Positions 50,086 to 62,000 of a stretch of 64,000 nucleotides of DNA are shown piece by piece (the first letter of the stretch is position 1; the number at the start of each line of letters is the position of its first letter). The notes beneath the pieces are model-generated. The model searched no databases. It was not told where the DNA came from and was given only the letters and a program-made list of their open reading frames with translations. This DNA is from Dallia pectoralis (taxonomy: Eukaryota > Chordata > Actinopteri > Esociformes > Umbridae), in assembly GCA_029465975.1 (NCBI GenBank), contig CM055744.1, positions 4,417,500 to 4,481,499 of the forward strand, in the 5' to 3' direction. The position numbers and the translations under genes were made by a program.

Positions 50086-51446
50086 TACAGTATCACAGAC
50101 AGAAACACTGTATGACAGCAGTTCAGTATCACAGACTGAAACACAATATGACAGCAGTTCAGTATCACAGACAGAAACACTGTATGACAGCAGTACAGTA
50201 TCACAGACAGAAACACTGTATGACAGCAGTACAGTATCACAGACAGAAACCCTGTATGACAGCAGTTCAGTATCACAGACAGAAACACTGTATGACAGCA
50301 GTTCAGTATCACAGACAGAAACACTGTATGACAGCAGTACAGTATCACAGACAGAAACCCTGTATGACAGCAGTTCAGTATCACAGACAGAAACACTGTA
50401 TGACATCAGTTCAGTATCACAGACAGAAACACTGTATGACAGCAGTACAGTATCACAGACAGAAACCCTGTATGACAGCAGTTCAGTATCACAGACAGAA
50501 ACACTGTATGACAGCAGTTCAGTATCAGAGACAGAAATACTGTATGACAGCAGTTCAGTATCACAGACTGAAACACAATATGACAGCAGTTCAGTATCAC
50601 AGACAGAAACACTGTATGACAGCAGTACAGTATCACAGACAGAAACACTGTATGACAGCAGTTCAGTATCACAGACAGAAATACTGTATGACAGCAGTTC
50701 AGTATCACAGACAGAAACACTGTATGACAGCAGTTCAGTATCACAGACAGAAACACTGTTTGACAGCAGTACAGTATCACAGAAAGAAACCCTGTATGAC
50801 AGCAGTTCAGTATCACAGACAGAAACACTGTATGACAGCAGTACAGTATCACAGACAGAAACCCTGTATGACAGCAGTTCAGTATCACAGACAGAAACAC
50901 TGCATGACAGCAGTACAGTATCACAGACAGAAACACTGTATGACAGCAGTACAGTATCACAGACAGAAACACTGTATGACAGCAGTTCAGTATCACAGAC
51001 AGAAACACTGCATGACAGCAGTACAGTATCACAGACAGAAACACTGCATGACAGCAGTACAGTATCACAGACAGAAACACTGCATGACAGCAGTTGACAG
51101 CAGAAACACTGCATCAGTATCACAGACAGAAAACACTGACAGCAGGCATGACAGCAGGCACAGTATCACAGACAGAAACACTGCATGACAGCAGGACAGT
51201 ATCACAGAAACAGAAACCCAGTATGACAGACATCAGTTCAGTATCACAGACAGAAACACTGTATGACAGCAGGACAGTATCACAGACAGAAACACTGCAT
51301 GACAGCAGGACAGTATCACAGACAGAAACCCTGTATGACAGCAGTTCAGTATCACAGACAGAAACACTGTATGACATCAGTTCAGTATCACAGACAGAAA
51401 CACTGTATGACAGCAGTTCAGTATCACAGACAGAAACAATGCATGC
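50086..51446. repeat. 36-bp minisatellite, about 37 copies
   Basis: GTATCACAGACAGAAACACT followed by GTATGACAGCAGTTCA has period 36. Variants include ACCCTG, GTACA/GTTCA, GCATGACAG and CAATATGACAG. A disordered stretch lies at 51090-51240. Because 36 is divisible by three, up to five frames over 340 codons are open on both strands (VSQTETLYDSSS, YHRQKHCMTAVQ, VCDTELLSYSVS repeats). These are by-products. Confidence 0.95.
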
Positions 51447-53236
51447 AGATACCCAATGACCAATAGGTATTGAGCATGCTGTGCAAAATTGTATGTTTCT
51501 GGTCAAATCCACAGGGAACGCTGCTTACCTGCAGCGGCACAATTACAAAGCTGAATGCTCCAGCTAATACGGCCCCATAAAGCCCATCGGGGGTCCTTTG
51601 TGGTTTTTTAGAACATAAAGTGTGTCTGCATAAACAGATGCCCGACCAAAAACATCTGAAAGTCTTAAACTGGCTGGAACTCTGTCAAATTACCTGATAG
51701 CTTGGGGAGCAGCACATGCTTCAGGACCTGTAATGCTTTTTAATCACATCCGAATGGCCCGTCCTTCGCAGGGCCGGTTCACTGGGTATCCCAGCCAAAT
51801 GTCCCAGCTCAGTCCTGCGGGACAGTGGAGGGTCAAGTGGCTGTCGTTACTGTGCTCTATATCACGCGTGCATGTTTTCAAGTGGACGCATAGAAAGTGC
51901 TGTTGTCCCATTATCTCGCGCATCACACCGTTGTCCGTGACCCCCCAAAAAAAAAAAACACGAGGGCAGATCTTTTAACATCTGTTTTGTTATCGCCGTC
52001 GTGTAATGACGCGCTGGGATAGAGTTAAGCGGCGCTGGACGTGCGTTAACAAAAGTTAGCATATTATTAGCCGACGCGTTGACGCGCATCTTCACTCCCC
52101 AATAGGCTGCAACTTTTCCTTTTGGAGTCTGAGGCCCCGATCGCTTCATTAGCGTTCTGCAGAGCACACAGCACTAATACCATCTCCCCTCAGACCCGCT
52201 CACACAGGCTAGAGTGGCCTCCTGAGGAAAAGCAACATTAAATATTAACATCATGTGTTTAGAGGGTTTTTATTTCAAATAGCGTCTTATGTACTGCTCC
52301 TCAGGACTCGCTCCGCGCGGAGACGCGCTCCCTCCAAGGGCCATGTGCGGCGGACAGCCTTCAGAATTATTTAGACGTGTTTTTCAAATGGCCTTTCTGT
52401 GTTAATATTGCCAACATTTCTCTCTGTGATTGAAGAAAAATTAATGGAGCATTGGAAGTGAATTTGGGTAATGCTCACTGTACCCTGAAGTGCAAAATGT
52501 AGCTGTCATAGAAACGAAGATCGCTTTGGTCTGTCAGGCCGGTCGACGTCATCGCTGGCACAAATGTTGATGCATGTGTTTCTCATAAGGCCCTTTATCC
52601 TCTTCAAATTACGCTGATATCGAAGACTGCACAGTGCTTGTTTTCCTTAACTGTGGCCCTTCTGAAAACCTGCACAACCGAAAATGCATCGTACGCATGA
52701 ACATGTCTCGTAGCGTAGTGCAAACATGACAGTGAGATGATGTGCGACTGACAACAGCGATTCCAACTCAGAGCGCTTTGGCGAGGCTCCACTAAACGAA
52801 CGACACACTCGGTTTCGACACTACCCCTTTAAATGAACTTGACCTCGCTCTTTGAGGGACGGCAAACGTGTTCTCCGTGCATCCCATCCAATTAGGCCAG
52901 GGGCACTTGGATAGGGAAAACTAACACTCCGACGACATCCTCCGGGAATGGAGCCTGACACAACTAGCTCTGTTGAATATATATTTGGGCCACGCGTGTG
53001 GATGTGTGTCACTCAGGAGCACAGGCCTAATGTACGATATCAGAGAGGGAGCTGCGGGGCCCGTGGGCTGTGTGTGAGCTGGTGCCCAGAGAGAGCTCTC
53101 TCCCAGCGGGCACAGGCATCTCAACCAGGCCCTGGGCAGGTTTTTATGATACCTTTCAATCTGCGGTTGATTCCCCTCTGAAATGACAGGTGATTTGACT
53201 CAGCCTCCAATTAATGACCTCATTTAACAATTAAGC
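51447..53236. other. Non-coding interval with regulatory-looking stretches
   Basis: Unique sequence with no recognisable exon. The stretch 52225-52480 is AT-rich, non-repetitive and motif-dense (AACATTAAATATTAACATCA, AATTAATGGAGCATTGGAAG), resembling a conserved non-coding element. Confidence 0.45.
52225..52480. promoter_or_regulatory. Candidate conserved non-coding element
   Basis: Non-repetitive, stop-rich sequence with clustered TAAT/ATTA cores and AACATT/TTCAAATGG words. Conservation cannot be measured here. Low-confidence inference from appearance. Confidence 0.2.
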
Positions 53237-53597
53237 GTAGTAGTAGTAGTAGGAGGAGGAAGAAGAGGAGGAGGGTGAGGAGGGGGAGGAGGGGGAGGGG
53301 GAGGAGGAGGAAGAGGAGAAGGGGGAGGAGGGGGAGGAGGAGGGGGAGGGGGAGAGGAGGAGGAGGAGGAGGGGGAAGAGGAGGAGGAGGAGGGGGGAGG
53401 AGGAGGGGGAGGAAGAGGGGGAGGGGGAGGAGGGGGAGGGGGAGGAGGAGGAGGGGGAGGAGGAGGGGAAGGAGGAGGAGGGGGATGAGGAGGGGGAGGG
53501 AGAGGAGGAGGGGGAGGATGAGGGGGAGGAAGAGGTGGAGGGGGAGAGGGAGGGGAGAAGGATGAGGGGGAGGATGAGGGGGAGGAGGAGGGGGGAA
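53237..53597. repeat. Polypurine (GGA/GGGGA)n tract, about 360 bp
   Basis: It begins with (GTA)n at about 53238-53250 and continues as almost pure G and A on the plus strand, with only a few T bases (for example GGATGAGG near 53485, 53517, 53551 and 53572). The Pro/Leu/Ser-rich minus-strand frames and the Arg/Gly-rich plus-strand frame through it are artefacts of composition. Confidence 0.95.
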
Positions 53598-56124
53598 AAT
53601 CCTGTGCATCGCACAACCACCCGAATGAAGCAAGAAGGCGTGGCGATGATCACTTGTAAGTCCAGATCGCTGTGCCGGACGTAGCCGACCGCTCTGCCAA
53701 GCGTACTCGGATACGACGGGGACCCACGCCTCCGTGAGGAGCGGAAGAGGGGGACCGGAGGAGGTGTGAAGGAGGGAGTGAAGGTTGAGTCTAGAAGCTG
53801 GGGGTTAGCAAACATGGCACGGGATGATGGAGAGCGTCAAGGATTCCACGCTCCCCGCCCCCCAACAGCGTAAAAGAAATTAAAGAGCCATGCAACGGGA
53901 GAACAGAGAGGAGGTGATTTAAAGCCCGTCGCAGGGGGATGGGGACCCGGCACTTTAGAGTTAATTACTGAATAATGAGGAACAATTTATTGTGTTCTTG
54001 TTAGAGACATCAACATGCTGGATGCTGCCTACAGAATAAGAGCATGCCTCTGCAGTTCGTACATCTCTCTAAATGCAGTGTTTAAATAGGAGTCATTAAA
54101 AGGCACCGCCTTGCCTTGTTCCAGTCAGCGGCGGGGGGGTGGTGGAGGTTTGGAGAGCAGCTTCTCTGGGTTGATGAACACTGTCCTAACGGTCCTAACG
54201 CCTAGTGTCTCCTAAGTGCCTGTTCACCGTTTGTTAGAATTTATTCAAAGAAATAATGAGAACTGCATTAGCTGCAGATCGATCTCCCGCGTATCTCCCA
54301 GGCTTCTGGGTGATGAGCGTAGCATAACTCCTATTCACCTTTCCACCCCAGTAAATCTACACAGGCGTGTCACAACCCCCGGGAAATGCGCCTTTTACCG
54401 TGCTCATGTCTGTTACGAAATCCAGATGCTTTCGGGTTTTAGTTTAAACATGTCAGGGGCAGTTAAAGACATTCTGTCATCCGGTAGTGAAGTGAAAAAT
54501 ATTTCAGGAAACTGTTTAAGTATCAGCTACTGTACCTAGAAAGACGTCTACCCGCCGTCTAGACTGCTAGTCCAGTGTCATACAAGGAAGAAACATCTAG
54601 CTGTTTAGGTCTTTTATTGGGCGCTTAGTACAAGCACCTACCCTGATGTATCATTGAGTAGGAAGGCCGACACTTCCTCTCAGAGCCATGCGAAGCAGCC
54701 ACACTCTTTGATATGTTAATATGAGATCTGACCACAGAACAAAGCAGCTGTCAGCTACAGCCATATGTCAGAGGCAATCCACACCAATTATTATTGAATA
54801 TCTGTCATGCATGATTCAGAGGCACCGAAGCTACCGAGGTATGCTTAAGGAAATGACGGCGCTAACGTAACCTTCACAAACTCCTTTAGGTATCTTCATC
54901 CAATTGGAATTAAGCCCAGTGTGTCCTGTGATCTTCTGTGAAGATATCGTGTCGCCCATAGCATGTAATATTCACCGGGCGAATACAATCATTCATTTAA
55001 CAGTCAGATCATTGAGAGAGCGTCTGTGTACACCCCCAGTAGAAAGCACTAATTTAGTGTTTTTCCCTCCCCCCAAACGCAGCGCGCACGGCCATTGTAT
55101 CACATACTTGTGACACAGTCGAGAGTTACATGCAATGCCTCAAATGACATTGAACCAGAGGCTGCGGAACAGGGCGAAACCGTCCCGTGAAGCCCAAATA
55201 AACATGTTCTGGAACGATCCCGTCAGACAGATGAGTGCTACTCAAACGTTAACGAGGTCTACTTTAGACACGCATAAATTTAATTATTAGATGCCTGCAA
55301 TCATGCGTGGACCTCAGGTGCCCCCTATTTATTGCATTTCAAATGTAGCTGCCTGTATTTACGACACACGTCCACCCGCATCGCGGTCTTGCCACCTGGG
55401 CAGCTCGACACTTTCAAAAGAGACACGGTGTCTTTTAATGACCAGTAAATGAATCACTCCGGCAGCATCATAAAGAAGCCGAATCCCATTTCAAAACGAA
55501 CAAAACAAAAGAGTCTGTGAATAGATCAGCAGTTGTTGCAGCAGAGCTATAGGACGCCAAACGCACGTGCAAATACATTCGAGCCACGCCGCTAATTATA
55601 ATCCGGACTCAGTACGACTAGGACCAAATCCATCCATTCATCCAACTGCTCCGCTGACGCCAGAGAAGCCGCAAAAACCGAAGATTCTGGTTTTACCAAC
55701 AGCCCAGCAACTCGCTCAAGTTGTTGTAACTTGATCATTTCATAATTATAGCATACTTTCTTGTCACCAGCCTCCAGCGGTGCAGTCCCCGAAGGAAACA
55801 ACATGTCAAAATCTCAGCAAATGAACACGGGGCACAAAAGACCGAGACGGGAACTCATTAATCAAAATAGCATATATTGCATAAAGGTTACAGTTGCGTA
55901 CAGTCGTGTGAGCAGAAGAAGTCAAAGGAGTGCAGCCGAAGAAAAGCACATTCTAATAAAGCATTTCCAAGAAGTATTGTGCATGAATGTAATAAACAAG
56001 CGGGACGCTTAGAAGATGCACCCGCGTGTATCCGCCCCAGCAGACCGAAAACTCAACGATGGATATGTGTAAGTAAGCGATTGCTTTTCTAGTGAATCCG
56101 GCCTCTTGTCTCCAAGAATGGTAA
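53598..56124. other. Non-coding interval, no gene seen
   Basis: Unique sequence. Frames of 60-107 codons have no recognisable domain. Confidence 0.45.
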
Positions 56125-56361
56125 ATGCTACACTTTTATATAGCGCTTTTATCCAAAGCGCTTTATAGATCCTGCCTTACGTTCACCCATTCACTGACAA
56201 CCGCGTCTACCATGCAAGGTGACCGCAGGCTCGCCAGGAGCCGCTGGGGTTAGGTGTCTCATGGACACCTCGACAATTTCCCAGGAGGAACCGGGGATCG
56301 AACCACCAACCTACCAATTGATAGACAACCGACTCAACCCACTGAGCCACCGCCGCCCCAA
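56125..56361 (-). mobile_element. tRNA-derived SINE
   Basis: Read on the minus strand it starts GGGGCGGCGGTGGCTCAGTG with A-box TGGCTCAGTGGG (plus 56338-56349) and B-box GGTTCGATCC (plus 56295-56304), the RNA polymerase III promoter pair of a tRNA-type head. The body has GACACCTAACCCCAGCGGCT. The tail reads TAAAGCGCTTTGGATAAAAG then CGCTATATAAAAGTG, a 3' end common in teleost SINEs that borrow LINE machinery. About 237 bp and near full length. Confidence 0.75.
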
Positions 56362-57719
56362 GACGTCTCCGGGTCTCCGGAACACCCGTGGGCGCACGTG
56401 CACGTGCACGTACACGTGCACGCCAACAACAATGACAAGCCCATACGTTTGATTCCTCCTCAACTCAGGCCAAACGCTGCCCTTTTTTCTCAGGGGTATG
56501 ATACATTTCTTTTAAGATTCTCGATTATTTCCGTCTATTTATTAGGATAATGAATATCTGAGCGCCGTGCCAGTTCTACTGAGCCAGCTCCCCGGTCTAA
56601 TTCTATGTAACATTTCCTCATTGCCGCTGGGGAACGTTATATGAAGGCAGGCCTTACAATACCATCAATATGCCTGGGACGACAAATCGGACGTTTCATA
56701 GATATTAATGGAAGTGCAAATTAAATCAAAGTTGGACTGGAGATATCGCGGTTATGATCAATGCCTTTTGCACAGTCGGATTCAATAGAGGCTTTGTAAT
56801 TTGAGTATCCCAACAAAATGTGCATCTAAATGGGGGAGATGAAAGTGATGCCACATGGGGAGGAGAGCGTGCATTAGCAGCGGTGTAATTAGAGAACCGG
56901 CCGTACGTTTCCCTTACACAGTCTTAATGTTCAATAAAAGCCGTATATATCTGTAACGCAGACACAGGAGATGGATATTGGGATTGGTTTTTAGGCAACT
57001 TTCAACATGTCATACGAGGTGTCCAAGGCAAATGTGTCAATACGCTATTGTATTAGACGCATTACGTGTAGTCTGCACAAATCATTTATAAATCCAAACG
57101 GAACAGCTTTGGCATCCACGGATCCACTCGTTTTTACTGTTATGTTGATGGGACAAGAGGCATTGGAAGAGACAAATATACTGTAACCACCTTAGCTACA
57201 GTCAGTACAATAACGATCGAGAACAATAAAGGCAAAGTAGTTGAATTATTAAAGAGTTTGAATCATTTTATAGAGTACATTTCTAACGGACTTGACAGCA
57301 ATTTGCTGGGTCAGCAAAGCATTGGTTCAGTTGATGCACCATTGGTAATGAAAATCACGAATTCATGAGTTTTACTGTAGATTAAAAAGAACACAAAGAA
57401 GCAATTCAAAAACGAGAAACTAGGAGAAAGGTGCCTATCTAGAAACGCGTCTTTTAATAATGCATGTGTGTGTATCTATTTTGCTACCTGCGTTGAAATA
57501 TAATACAATATCATAACACAGGTTGACAAAATGTTCACCTTTTTATTATTTATTGGAAATCCATCTCTACACACAGCAGCCACCAAAACTGTAATTGTGT
57601 ACATGTGAACATGATACCAGCCAAAAACACATGTAGAACCCAATAAATAACACATGAGATGACAAACAAGGCATCACAGAAGTCTACACAACTACTAGCT
57701 CATTTACCTTTAACCCTAA
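56362..57719. other. Non-coding interval, no gene seen
   Basis: It contains an ACGTGCACGTGCACGTACACGTGCACG stretch of alternating purine and pyrimidine (56395-56421), then unique sequence with regulatory appearance (about 56560-56960). No exon is recognised. Confidence 0.45.
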
Positions 57720-58547
57720 TGTAACCAGGTTGAAATTGTATGTTTATTTGTACGGTTGAAATATCACCAAATCCAGATAAATATAGTTTTTTATATGTTT
57801 GAGATGTTTCATTGTGTATATGTATACCTGTACTGTCACTTTAAGAGAGCGCATGTTTGTGTCGTCATTTATGTGCTCCTCTCAGTTTGCGCCAGTCTAG
57901 CTGAGGGGAGGTAATGTATTATTTTGTGCATCAGTTTTAAACATTTATTTGAGTTTTTGGTTGTTGAAAACCTTGTTTTATGTATGTATAAATGTTAGGG
58001 TTGAACATGCAGTAATGCGTCGATCAATTATAAACATTGCAACTAACTTTTTGCAAGTTTTATAATTGATTGGTTCCCACGTGCTAGATTACAGGGTTTC
58101 TGTATGTGTATCTGCCATCAGGAGCTGGAAGTCTGTGTGCCGTGTGGGAGAGACTGCATGTTACAGCTTTTTGTATTTTGTTTATTTGTACAGGTATGTG
58201 TATAATGTTCATTATAATTCTCTTAATTTATTTAGTTCTTTTCACATTTTTATTTAGGTTTTATCAGTTGTGTATATGTGGTCAGTTTGCGCCAGTCTAG
58301 CTGAGGGGAGGAGCTGGAAGTCTGTGTGCCGTGTGGGAGAGACTGCATGTTACAGCTTTTTGTATTTTGTTTATTTGTACAGACGTCTTCTGTTCCATCA
58401 TCATTAAAGGAGGAATCAGAAAATGTTCACAGTTTGGGGTCTTTCCTTCACAAAACTCAACAAGAACACAACGCAGAATTAACAAGGGTTAACGGACGTG
58501 CATTCAAGTTAATAGAGAACCGTTGATGAGAAAGTACGCCCGTTACA
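57720..58547 (+). mobile_element. Solo LTR inserted in a minisatellite unit
   Basis: The 828-bp segment begins TGTAACCAGG and ends GCCCGTTACA (TG...CA with 6-bp inverted termini TGTAAC/GTTACA). CTAA flanks both sides (57716-57719 and 58548-58551). Removing the segment and one CTAA restores AACCCTAACACAGAAG, exactly the unit sequence of the array on its right, which is strong evidence for insertion. No internal retroviral genes are present. Orientation is uncertain. It has an internal duplication (see separate entry). Confidence 0.75.
57883..58382. repeat. Split direct duplication inside the second solo LTR
   Basis: TCAGTTTGCGCCAGTCTAGC plus TGAGGGGAGG occurs at 57883-57912 and 58281-58310. 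GAGCTGGAAGTCTGTGTGCC through TTTGTTTATTTGTACAG occurs at 58121-58192 and 58311-58382, nearly identical. In the first copy the two parts are separated by about 210 bp, in the second they are contiguous. Confidence 0.85.
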
Positions 58548-59087
58548 CTAACACAGAAGCCTCACTTTGACCTCTAACCCTAACACAGAGCCCTGACTTT
58601 GACCTCTAACCCTAACACAGAAGCCCCACTTTGACCTCTAATCCTAACACAGAAGCCCCACTTTGACCTCTAACCCTAACACAGAAGCCTAACTTTGACC
58701 TCTTACCCTAACACAGAAGCCTCACTTTGACCTCTAACCCTAACACAGAGCCCTGACTTTGACCTCTAACCCTAACACAGAAGCCCCACTTTGACCTCTA
58801 ATCCTAACACAGAAGTCTAACTTTGACCTCTTACCCTAACACAGAAGCCTCACTTTGACCTCTAACCCTAACACAGAGGCCTCACTTTGACCTCTAACAC
58901 AGAAGCCTAACTTTGACCTCTAACCCTAACACAGAAGCCTCACTTTGACCTCTAACCCTAACACAGAAGCCTAACTTTGACCTCTAACCCTAACACAGAG
59001 GCCTCACTTTGACCTCTAACACAGAAGCCTAACTTTGACCTCTAACCCTAACACAGAAGCCTCACTTTGACCTCTAACCCTAAAACA
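58548..59087. repeat. 32-bp minisatellite with CCCTAA motif, about 17 copies
   Basis: CACAGAAGCCTCACTTTGAC followed by CTCTAACCCTAA has period 32. Variants include GAGCCCTGAC, GAAGCCCCAC and GAAGCCTAAC. Some units lack the CCCTAA part (CTCTAACACAG). Larger blocks are duplicated. Confidence 0.94.
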
Positions 59088-62000
59088 TAACAACGGGTCT
59101 CCAGGCCTATTTGAGCTATTTTGATACAGACATATTATAGGGAAAGCCCATTTATGTAAACAGACTGTTCATTTTCAGTATGTCACAATTAGTATTGCCT
59201 GAGTTGTAATAACGTTTCATCTAAAGATAGAAATGGGTTGAATTGCATCAGGAAGGTCATGTGAAGTTCAGGAAAACATCAAGGAAGATCTCCAGGCAAT
59301 AATTGTGTATGATCTTCTGTGTAGAAAATCACTATCATTGAGGATGTTCTTTCTCCCACAGTCTAATTTACAGCCTGGTCTGATGCACTCTATTCTAAGG
59401 GTTTTTGAGGGGAACAGAAGACATGGACTTGTTCCTGCGGTTATAACATATTATATTGTAGCTTACCGTTAAAAAGTTAGCCACATCCGGTAGAAGAAAA
59501 CAGAAACGTTTCATTATAACCGCATTAAGTGTTTACTCATTTTTATAAACAAAGCGGACATTTAAAAAAAAAAGGTCCCATTTCTAAATGTTCCTTGGTT
59601 TACTCGTCCCCTATAGTACAGTAAAGTAAAACCAACTCTCTGTCTCTCAAACACACCAGTAAAACCCGGATGCGATCTTCACCATCCTTATTCTGAAGTT
59701 TTAATGAGGACTCTTACATGTCAATCACTCTGCAGCCTTCTTAGGTTACTTCAATGCATCTATTTTCTCCCATTGTTTTATCTTTGTCTAGTTGGCAAAA
59801 ATTTGAAGGACTCAGAATAAAGTTCTGGTCAACAGTGTGACAGAGGGCAGTTTTGTCGAAGTGCGTTGTTTTTCATCAGTAGACCATTCTCCCGTTTCGT
59901 GTAATCAACCCCCTCACTACTAAATCTCTCCATTTTAACTATGACACAAATCTGACATCAGAAATAAGACAAGGGCTTATAAAGAAAAATGATTGACGGA
60001 CCTTTTCGAATCTCAAGCGTTCAGACATTAATAGCGTTCGTTTGTTCATAGTAACACGATCCTAACCCGACTTGGCTGTTGTAACCGATAACATCTGTAT
60101 CGACAGGCCGACCTGCATGGGGAGCCGTGACAAGACGTTTCAAACATTTCACTCGCTACACTAAGGCCTGAGGAATGATAGAATACGTCAATAAAACAGT
60201 ATTGATGTTGTCAAATGTTAATATGTCATCTATAAACCCTGACAGACTCTTGTCACCCAGAGGCAGGCTCGGCTCTGCGTTGTGTTCTCCCGTTGTGTCA
60301 CATCGACCCGGGGCAGCTCATGAATCGCATCTGCCGTAAAACGTTGCATGCCAGGACGAGCATTAATCAAAGTTGATTTGAAGTGTGAGGGCACAAGTGC
60401 TTTTGTGCTGTGGAACTGTTTAGCACAACACCGGCATGTTCGCCGGGCCCAGCTCCTGAGCGTAATTGCAGCACAAGGAGGCATAAATAATGTATTCGAG
60501 ATCACTTACACCTCATAAAGCAAGCCATAGGTTTAAAGAAAGATCAGATATTCAGCTCAAAATACTGGGTATTCCTCTTCTGGCTGCATTTTCCAGGGAA
60601 AACAAGACCTTCAGAAGGTGCTTTGAAACAGCTTAGAGCAGTACAAAACATAATAACATCCAAACAGTTTAGACAGCGCCACAGAGATATTCTGTGAATG
60701 AACTCGTATCTAATGCCAGATATAGGAGGTATCATTACAGAGGCCGCACTGAATACACAGATTGTACCGTTTTGTTTTGGAAGCTACAATAGTTATGTAA
60801 TTATATTTGTATTAAATCATTATGCATCTATCTACATTATATGGTTGCTGGAGTTTTCCCCCCAGTTCAAACAGTGTTTACACTAGATTTAATAAATACA
60901 CTTTTAAATATCCGCACAAAACTGAAATTGTAACTGTCATGTTCATGTTTGTATTTAGTTTAATTTATTTAAGATTCTGGCAGCAGATGTATAGCAATTC
61001 CCATTATAAACTTGGAGGATATTTGTACTACAATTATGTTGAAATTTTATGACGACTAAAGTGATCTCTTGGCAAGTCGTAGCAAACAGATGAATATACA
61101 ATAATACATGTTTCACACATTGTAAATGTGACCATTTCCGTTAAACAACATTTTAATTGAAAGCACATTGCATTTATTCATCATTTCATCATTGATTTAT
61201 TCCTATGTCCAGCTGCTTGTACACCAGAATTGCAGAGATGTCCTTTTTATCATAATTTTTTAATAAATATATTTCGCAGACCCGTTGTTCATGCATTGAT
61301 ATAATGGCAAAATAATGTGCTTGATAAAGCCACATTCCAACAGCATGTGTCCTCGCAGAGGGAAAACGACAAAATAGCTCCCTGTCTCTAGACTGCCACT
61401 TAGTGGCCATCTGTTGAAATGCTTAACAAAGACCATGCTATTAGCACATTTACATGTTTATTGGCTCCTTCTGGATAAACTCTAACATTCACTGATTACA
61501 GAAATCTAATTTCTGAAATTGTCCTGTGAGGAAAATAACAGTTTCCGTGTGTCAGGGACACTCCTATCTCCCAAGCAGGTTCGGGATGTCTTCTACATCA
61601 AATCCAACTGAAAACGTAGAGATCATCATATCTTTCCATATCTAAATGGGATCCTCTGACTCGTCAGCCCAGTTAATGACCAGTCCCCATTATGTAAATC
61701 TGAGTGTGGCCTCCAATAGTGAGAAGATGCTCGTACAAACACCAGCACTGTCTCATTGCATAGACGCCGCTAATTGGACACTCCTTTGGTATAATTGCAG
61801 TGACTGAGGCCGTGCCCTACGCTAACCTCTCCTTTAAGTATTGTTTTGCAGCACATAAAAAGTACTGGGAGCAATTAAGATGCGGCTCCCAAGCACTTGG
61901 GGGACCAATCAGCGAAGCCATGAGAGAGATGAGCTAGAGAGAAGACTGTGGTACCATGGGAAAAATCCTCCGACCCAGGTGACTGGCAAACTGGGAGATG

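Noticed and set aside
49995..51512. Long frames of 345-397 codons as genes
   Set aside because: Frames in several phases and both strands are open over the same 36-bp array.
53220..53815. Poly-Pro/Leu and Arg/Gly proteins
   Set aside because: Translations of a polypurine microsatellite-like tract.
56290..56361. Functional tRNA gene on the minus strand
   Set aside because: It is the head of a 237-bp SINE with the body and tail attached.
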